DNA of 64,000 bases from Sporomusa malonica. Lineage in GTDB: Bacteria; Bacillota; Negativicutes; Sporomusales; Sporomusaceae. The DNA lies in the NCBI RefSeq assembly GCF_041428715.1, contig NZ_CP155572.1, one strand, 5' to 3'. A program made the translations under genes and the position numbers. The notes under the pieces are model-generated. The model worked only from the letters and a program-made list of their open reading frames with translations, ran no database searches and was not told the DNA's origin. This document shows, in pieces, positions 59,283 to 64,000 of the stretch (positions are counted from its first letter, which is position 1; every line of letters begins with the position of its first letter).

Positions 59283-59756
59283 CTACCTCTCCCTGCCTAT
59301 CCCACTACCCATTAACGACTGGAATTTAGAAATAACTTGTGGGACAGCATCCATAGGCTTTACCAATACAAAAATAGTATCATCACCAGCTACAGTGCCG
59401 ATAATCTCAGGCCATTTTACATAGTCAATGGTATAAGCGACTGCCTGAGCTGTGCCGGGTAGGGTACGAAGAACAACAATATTTTGACTGGAGTCGATAG
59501 CTACCATTGAATCCTGAAAAGTACGCTCAAGACGAGCTTGCGACATAATAATATTCTGTTCTGGCGGAAAAGCATATCGATACCGTCCATCGCCTGTTGG
59601 AACCTTAATGAGCATAAGCTCTTTAATGTCACGCGAAACGGTAGCCTGCGTAACATCAATACCTTGTTTGCTTAGAGCTTCTGCCAAATCTTCCTGAGTC
59701 TCAATAATATAGCGATCCACTATTTCTTTAATTTTCGAGTGACGTAGAGCTTTCAA
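59283..59756 (-). CDS. argR: Arginine repressor ArgR (AhrC)
   Basis: Arginine-responsive DNA-binding repressor/activator. A winged-helix domain (residues 1-70; SKIKEIVDRYIIETQEDLAEAL, ATVSRDIKEL) and a C-terminal hexamerisation/arginine-binding domain (GTVAGDDTIFVLVKP) are clear. TTG at 59754-59756 was chosen on ribosome spacing (AGGGAGTGAATAG), giving 157 residues; a GTG three codons upstream is possible. Lies just upstream of recN by three bases. Confidence 0.95.
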   Translation of the reverse strand: MKALRHSKIKEIVDRYIIETQEDLAEALSKQGIDVTQATVSRDIKELMLIKVPTGDGRYRYAFPPEQNIIMSQARLERTFQDSMVAIDSSQNIVVLRTLPGTAQAVAYTIDYVKWPEIIGTVAGDDTIFVLVKPMDAVPQVISKFQSLMGSGIGRER

Positions 59757-59757
59757 G

Positions 59758-60327
59758 CTATTCACTCCCTATTTTTTCGATTATGTATAGAACCGGCGGA
59801 CTATTTTTCTGATTTACCATTGACCAGCAGGCAACCGCAAACTGGTTTTGACTTAAACCAGCTAAATACTTATGAACAACTTGACATTCGAGCCTGCCAT
59901 GATCATAACCTGGATAAGCGACAATAGTAACGATGCCACCGGTACGTAGCAGCGGTAGTGTGTGGCTTATTGCTTCTATGGTAGCATCTGGGTAAGTGCT
60001 TACAGCATGGTCTCCCCCTGGCAAATAGCCCAGATTGAACATAGCTGCATCTACTGGCTGGTTAATATACTTAGTTATATGCGCATGACTGTCTAAAATA
60101 AGGCGGACTTTGTGCTCAAGCCCATATTTAGTTAGTATCTCGTGTGTTTTACTTAGTGCTTGCTGCTGAATATCGAACGCCAATACGACAGCCGCGTGGG
60201 GTATATTGCCTGCCAGAAATAGAGTATCTTTACCATTACCGGCTGTAGCATCAACAACAAGAGAAGCCGCAGCCAGCCTTGGGCTTAAAAATCGTTGGGC
60301 CATTACCACTGCATTAGCAATTTCCAT
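59758..60327 (-). CDS. mnmM: MnmM/YtqB-family SAM methyltransferase
   Basis: A 189-residue Rossmann-fold methyltransferase of the YtqB family. VVDATAGNGKDTLFLAG near residues 24-40 is the SAM-binding motif; NLGYLPGGDH and IVAYPGYDHG are family features. YtqB-type MnmM methylates the wobble uridine side chain of tRNA (nm5U to mnm5U). It overlaps nadK by 14 bases and argR by none. Assignment to MnmM is by family recall and not certain. Confidence 0.85.
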   Translation of the reverse strand: MEIANAVVMAQRFLSPRLAAASLVVDATAGNGKDTLFLAGNIPHAAVVLAFDIQQQALSKTHEILTKYGLEHKVRLILDSHAHITKYINQPVDAAMFNLGYLPGGDHAVSTYPDATIEAISHTLPLLRTGGIVTIVAYPGYDHGRLECQVVHKYLAGLSQNQFAVACWSMVNQKNSPPVLYIIEKIGSE

Positions 60328-61183
60328 CCCGGTCGCCTCGTCTTAATTTCGTTCGCAAGGTTTCATAATAGCTCTTGCCGGTAAACCGGATAAAACGTGC
60401 ACGGAAAGGCGAGCGCCTGACAACAACGGTATCATCAGGCAGTAAGTTGTACACGGTTTGACCGTCAACAGTAAGAACAATATCATCATGAGTCGCTTGC
60501 ATCCGCACTTTTATCTCTTCCTTTTCAGAAATGACCAACGCACGAGAATGCAACGTATGCGGACAGATGGGAGTAATAACAATTACTTTCAGCTTAGGAT
60601 TGACGATGGGGCCGCCTGAGGATAAAGAGTAGCCCGTTGAACCAGTGGAAGTAGCAATAATAAGCCCATCGGCAGGGTATTCGGCGGTAAGCTCCTCATC
60701 GATAAACAATTTTAGTTTTATCATGCGGGAAAACCCGCCTTTAGCAACAACAATATCATTAAGCGCAGGTGAGATATAGATAGGACTGCCTTTACGGATA
60801 ACAACAGCATCCAGCATAAGACGTTCCTCAATATAATAATCGCCACGAACCAGCCTGTCTAATGCTGAACTTAAATCAGGCAGCTCAATTTCAGTCAAGA
60901 ACCCCAAGTTCCCCATGTTTACGCCGCAGACAGGGATACCGAACGGCGCAATCTCCCGAGCAGTATTTAAGAGTGTTCCGTCACCGCCTAAGGTAATACC
61001 AAATGTGATATCATTCTTCACACATTCCAATTTTCCAGCTAAGTGAGAACACTTCAGTTCTAAAGCAGCATCTTCTGGCAAAACCACTCTTACATTTCGT
61101 TCTTTAAAATACTGAACAATCCACCCCAACACAGTACTGATGCTTTGTTTTTTGGTGTTGGGAAACAGCCCTACAGTCAACAC
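60314..61183 (-). CDS. nadK: NAD kinase
   Basis: Phosphorylates NAD to NADP. 289 residues from GTG 61181-61183; the longer ATG start (61201) overlaps the ribosome site GGAGG. GGDGTLLNTAR near residues 68-78 and PADGLIIATSTGSTGYSLSSGGP and the SDG-type DGQTVYN region are diagnostic. It overlaps mnmM by 14 bases. Operon position between tlyA and mnmM is common in Firmicutes. Confidence 0.96.
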   Translation of the reverse strand: MLTVGLFPNTKKQSISTVLGWIVQYFKERNVRVVLPEDAALELKCSHLAGKLECVKNDITFGITLGGDGTLLNTAREIAPFGIPVCGVNMGNLGFLTEIELPDLSSALDRLVRGDYYIEERLMLDAVVIRKGSPIYISPALNDIVVAKGGFSRMIKLKLFIDEELTAEYPADGLIIATSTGSTGYSLSSGGPIVNPKLKVIVITPICPHTLHSRALVISEKEEIKVRMQATHDDIVLTVDGQTVYNLLPDDTVVVRRSPFRARFIRFTGKSYYETLRTKLRRGDRDGNC

Positions 61184-61197
61184 GCCGTATTCCTCCG

Positions 61198-62016
61198 TCA
61201 TCCCGTCAAATTGGCATGGGCGTCAGCGACAACGGCAGCAATGATTGCCTCGTCTACTGCAGCATTGGCCGGAACATTTGTTAGATATAAAAGATACTCA
61301 ATATTGCCTTCTGGTCCTGTCACCGGCGAAAAAGTAAGTCCTAATGGGTTAAGGGAAAGTAACTCAGCCATATGTACAACATTGTTAATAACTTCACGAT
61401 GAACAGCAGGATCCCGCACAACACCCTTTTTGCCGACTTTTTCCCGTCCTGCCTCAAACTGCGGTTTTATTAGCGCTATTACTGTCCCCTGCGGTGACAA
61501 TAATGTCTTTACTACAGGTAACACTTTATCAAGTGAGATAAAGGCTACATCAATTGAGACAAAATCTAATTGTTCGCCCAAATCCTCCGGTTTTACGTTA
61601 CGAATATTGGTTCGTTCCATATTGATGACCCGCTCGTCTGTTCTCAGCGACCATGCCAATTGACCGTAGCCGACATCAATGGCGTAAACTTTTGCGGCAC
61701 CATTCTTCAAAGCGCAATCAGTAAAGCCACCTGTAGACGCACCAACATCGGCCATGACTTTGCCTGTCAATTCAAGACGAAACTGCTCCAGCGCTTTGGC
61801 CAGCTTAAGTCCGCCTCTGCTGACATAGCCAATGCTGTCCCCATGAACAGCTATGTTGGCGGTTATAGGCACAACAGTTCCCGCTTTATCTGTTTTTTGG
61901 CCATCAACAGTTACCAATCCAGCCATGATATAAGCTTTAGCACGTTCACGACTGGTTGCCAATCCTCTTTCCACTAATAAAATATCAATACGCTCTTTTG
62001 TACGCTCTCCTGTCAT
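61198..62016 (-). CDS. tlyA: TlyA-family rRNA (cytidine-2'-O)-methyltransferase
   Basis: 272 residues: an N-terminal S4 RNA-binding domain (1-60; RIDILLVERGLATSRERAKAYIMAG) and an FtsJ-type SAM methyltransferase domain with ADVGASTGGFTDCALKNGA (about 84-102) and SIDVAFISLDKVLP. TlyA methylates 16S and 23S rRNA; the Bacillus homologue YqxC is in the same place. ATG overlaps the dxs stop codon by four bases. Whether it also has haemolysin-like activity cannot be judged. Confidence 0.94.
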   Translation of the reverse strand: MTGERTKERIDILLVERGLATSRERAKAYIMAGLVTVDGQKTDKAGTVVPITANIAVHGDSIGYVSRGGLKLAKALEQFRLELTGKVMADVGASTGGFTDCALKNGAAKVYAIDVGYGQLAWSLRTDERVINMERTNIRNVKPEDLGEQLDFVSIDVAFISLDKVLPVVKTLLSPQGTVIALIKPQFEAGREKVGKKGVVRDPAVHREVINNVVHMAELLSLNPLGLTFSPVTGPEGNIEYLLYLTNVPANAAVDEAIIAAVVADAHANLTG

Positions 62017-63902
62017 TTCTTTGCTCCAAACTGACGAACAAAAGCTTCGACACTTGTGGTAATTCCCTGACTATCTAATCCATACTGGGTCAGTAAATAA
62101 CTGCGTGGACCATGTTCAATGTACTTATCAGGCAGGCCGAGCCGCAGCACCTTTACCCAATTGAGATTCTGCGAGTTAATATATTCAAGTACCGCCGAAC
62201 CAAACCCACCGGCCAAAACATTATCCTCAACAGTAACAATAATACCAATATCCCTTGCTAACTGGCGGATAGCCTGTCCGTCCAGAGGTTTGACAAACCG
62301 TGCATTGACTACACTGGCAGCAATACCCTTTTCGGCTAACAGGCGGGCTGCAGAACGGCATGTTTCTACCATGGTGCCAACAGCCAAGAAAACTACGTCT
62401 TTGCCTGGCTGCAGTTCCTCAGCCTTCCCAATTTCAAGTCTAGTAAATTCCTGTTTTAACTCTACACCAAGACCGTTGCCTCGTGGATAACGAATAGCAA
62501 CAGGCTCATTAAGCTTGGTTGCAGTATACAACATGTGCTGCAGTTCATCTTCATCTTTGGGAGCCATGACTACCATGTTTGGGATATGCCGTAAGAAAGA
62601 ATAGTCAAATACACCGTGGTGTGTTGCCCCGTCTTCGCCAACTATACCGGCCCGGTCTAACATAAATATAACCGGAAGATTTTGTAGGCAGACATCATGC
62701 AATATCTGATCATAGCCGCGCTGCATAAAAGTGGAATATATGGCAACTACCGGCCTCTTTCCCTGGGTAGCCATACCAGCCGCCAGGGTAACGGCGTGCT
62801 GTTCGGCAATGCCGACATCAAAAAACCGTTTAGGGTATTTGGCACAAAACTTTTTTAGGCCTGTTCCCTCAGGCATAGCTGCCGTTATTGCAACAATATT
62901 AGGGTTTTGCTCAGCTAGTTTGACTAAGGTATCACCAAATACCTGGGTATAGGAGGGCGCTCCTTCTGTTTTTATGACTTCCCCTGTTTCAATACAGAAT
63001 GGATTTACGCCGTGAAACTTGTCAGGGTTACACTCTGCCGGCGTATACCCTTTCCCTTTTTGTGTCAGTAAATGAATAAGAACTGGGCCTTGAACACTTT
63101 TGGTTTTATCAAGCACATCCAAGATTGAGGGAATATTATGGCCGTCAATTGGCCCAAAATAAGTAAAGCCTAATTCCTCAAACAGCATCCCTGGAACCAA
63201 AAGATATTTTAAGCTGTCTTTTACCCGTTCTGCCGTTTTGGCAACAGTATCACCAATCGCTGGAATGCGGCGCAGTAAATATTCTAGGTCATGTTTGACT
63301 TTCGAATATGTAGGAGCGGTGCGCATTTTTGCCAGATATTCTGACATCGCACCCACGTTTTTAGCAATAGACATCTCATTGTCATTCAAGATAACTGTGA
63401 GATTTATACCGAGATGACCGGCATGGTTAAGCGCTTCATACGCTTGTCCGCCAGTAAGTGAGCCATCACCAATTACGCCGATTACATTATATTTATCGCC
63501 TGAGATATCACGAGCCAACGCTATCCCCAAAGCTGAGGATATTGAGGTGCTCGAATGTCCGGCGCCAAAAGCATCATGCTGACTTTCACATCTTTTAGGA
63601 AAACCGCTAATACCACCGGTTTTTCTGAGTGTAGAGAAGGTTTCCCGTCTGCCGGTTAAAATTTTATGTACATAGGCCTGGTGTCCTACATCCCAAATAA
63701 ACTTGTCTTTAGGACTGTCGAAGGCTTTATGCAGAGCAAGCGTCAGCTCCACAACACCCAGGTTAGGTGCTAGATGTCCTCCATTAGCAGATACTGTATG
63801 TATAAGAAGCTCGCGGATTTCCCCTGCGAGCTTTTCTAGTTGGCCCATAGAAAAGTTTTTAAGGTCTTGTGGCCCATTAATGCCATCAAGCAGTTTCCCC
63901 AA
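62013..63902 (-). CDS. dxs: 1-deoxy-D-xylulose-5-phosphate synthase
   Basis: TPP-dependent first enzyme of the MEP isoprenoid pathway, condensing pyruvate and glyceraldehyde 3-phosphate. 629 residues. The TPP-binding GDGSLTGGQAYEALNHAG near 147-164, GHSSTSISSALGIA, and FVLDRAGIVGEDGATHHG-like FMLDRAGIVGEDG segments are typical, with the transketolase C-domain at the end. TTG start after GCGGGGAA. First visible gene of the operon dxs-tlyA-nadK-mnmM-argR-recN. The last two MEP-related functions, ispH and fni, are 47 kb away. Confidence 0.97.
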   Translation of the reverse strand: MGKLLDGINGPQDLKNFSMGQLEKLAGEIRELLIHTVSANGGHLAPNLGVVELTLALHKAFDSPKDKFIWDVGHQAYVHKILTGRRETFSTLRKTGGISGFPKRCESQHDAFGAGHSSTSISSALGIALARDISGDKYNVIGVIGDGSLTGGQAYEALNHAGHLGINLTVILNDNEMSIAKNVGAMSEYLAKMRTAPTYSKVKHDLEYLLRRIPAIGDTVAKTAERVKDSLKYLLVPGMLFEELGFTYFGPIDGHNIPSILDVLDKTKSVQGPVLIHLLTQKGKGYTPAECNPDKFHGVNPFCIETGEVIKTEGAPSYTQVFGDTLVKLAEQNPNIVAITAAMPEGTGLKKFCAKYPKRFFDVGIAEQHAVTLAAGMATQGKRPVVAIYSTFMQRGYDQILHDVCLQNLPVIFMLDRAGIVGEDGATHHGVFDYSFLRHIPNMVVMAPKDEDELQHMLYTATKLNEPVAIRYPRGNGLGVELKQEFTRLEIGKAEELQPGKDVVFLAVGTMVETCRSAARLLAEKGIAASVVNARFVKPLDGQAIRQLARDIGIIVTVEDNVLAGGFGSAVLEYINSQNLNWVKVLRLGLPDKYIEHGPRSYLLTQYGLDSQGITTSVEAFVRQFGAKK

Positions 63903-63973
63903 ACTAAGTTCCCCGCTTTCCCTGACAGCGTCAGTTAGGTTGGTGTAATGGTGATGTCCATTTTCCCAAACAT

Positions 63974-63979
63974 ATTATA
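63974..63979 (-). promoter_or_regulatory. Possible -10 element upstream of dxs
   Basis: TATAAT on the minus strand, about 72 bp before the dxs start codon. The -35 region (weak AATGTT/TGTTAG) is at the window edge, so it cannot be judged. Confidence 0.4.
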
Positions 63980-64000
63980 GCATATTTAAAGACTAACATT

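Overview
The window looks like a chromosomal segment of an endospore-forming, anaerobic member of the Firmicutes, most likely class Negativicutes (Sporomusa/Pelosinus-like). The evidence is a dense set of sporulation genes (spoIVA, spoIIP, spmAB, gerW, spoVAC-F, spoIIAA-AB-sigF, spoIIM, spo0A, spoIVB), an ispH-ribosomal protein S1 fusion of the clostridial/negativicute type, spoVA without spoVAA/AB, and a butyrate kinase. The genus placement is inference. Nearly all genes lie on the minus strand; only three short genes (31945, 36510, 52928) are on the plus strand. I see no tRNA, rRNA, CRISPR array, phage or transposase gene.

Layout from left to right (minus-strand transcription runs right to left). 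1-3.9 kb: a partial gene, a RidA-like protein, an unknown protein and the ACT-protein-hom-thrB threonine operon. 4-10.6 kb: spoIVA behind a sigma-E-like promoter, gpsA, plsY, der, a corrinoid adenosyltransferase and a PDZ/radical-SAM protein. 10.7-15.8 kb: spoIIP with a DUF1614-type membrane protein, then fni and the ispH-S1 fusion. 15.9-24.8 kb: cstA with its probable LytS/LytT two-component system, placed between ispH-S1 and plsC-cmk-aroA-aroF, then an unknown membrane-anchored protein. 24.8-30.5 kb: a BaiN/HI0933-like flavoprotein, rluB, a two-gene flavin/iron-sulfur module and spmAB. 30.6-37.3 kb: a D,D-carboxypeptidase, gerW-ytfI, scpAB, trpS, an M50 peptidase and a lipoprotein. 37.3-46.4 kb: the spoVA operon with two extra uncharacterised genes, dodecin, spoIIA-sigF and dacF. 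46.4-55.8 kb: pdp, deoB, xerD, a YqzK-like gene, spoIIM, an EndoQ-like PHP protein, a NUDIX hydrolase, an ATPase, buk and spo0A. 56-64 kb: spoIVB and the recN-argR-mnmM-nadK-tlyA-dxs operon.

The order spo0A-spoIVB-recN-argR-tlyA-dxs, then spoIIM-yqzK-xerD-deoB-dacF-spoIIA-spoVA, scpAB, spmAB-rluB, cmk, der-gpsA-spoIVA is recognisably the same backbone as in Bacillus subtilis. The window is therefore a deeply conserved sporulation/core block with some local insertions.

Several control elements can be read directly: many intrinsic terminators; tandem sigma-A and sigma-H promoters with a Spo0A-box-like site at spo0A; a sigma-H promoter at spoIIA; and sigma-A promoters at hom, ispH and a dacB-like gene. 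The most unusual content is two related families of about 90-100 bp structured intergenic repeats. Family A (five copies) has its same end facing an intrinsic terminator each time. Family B (two copies) begins exactly at the stop codon of the preceding gene.
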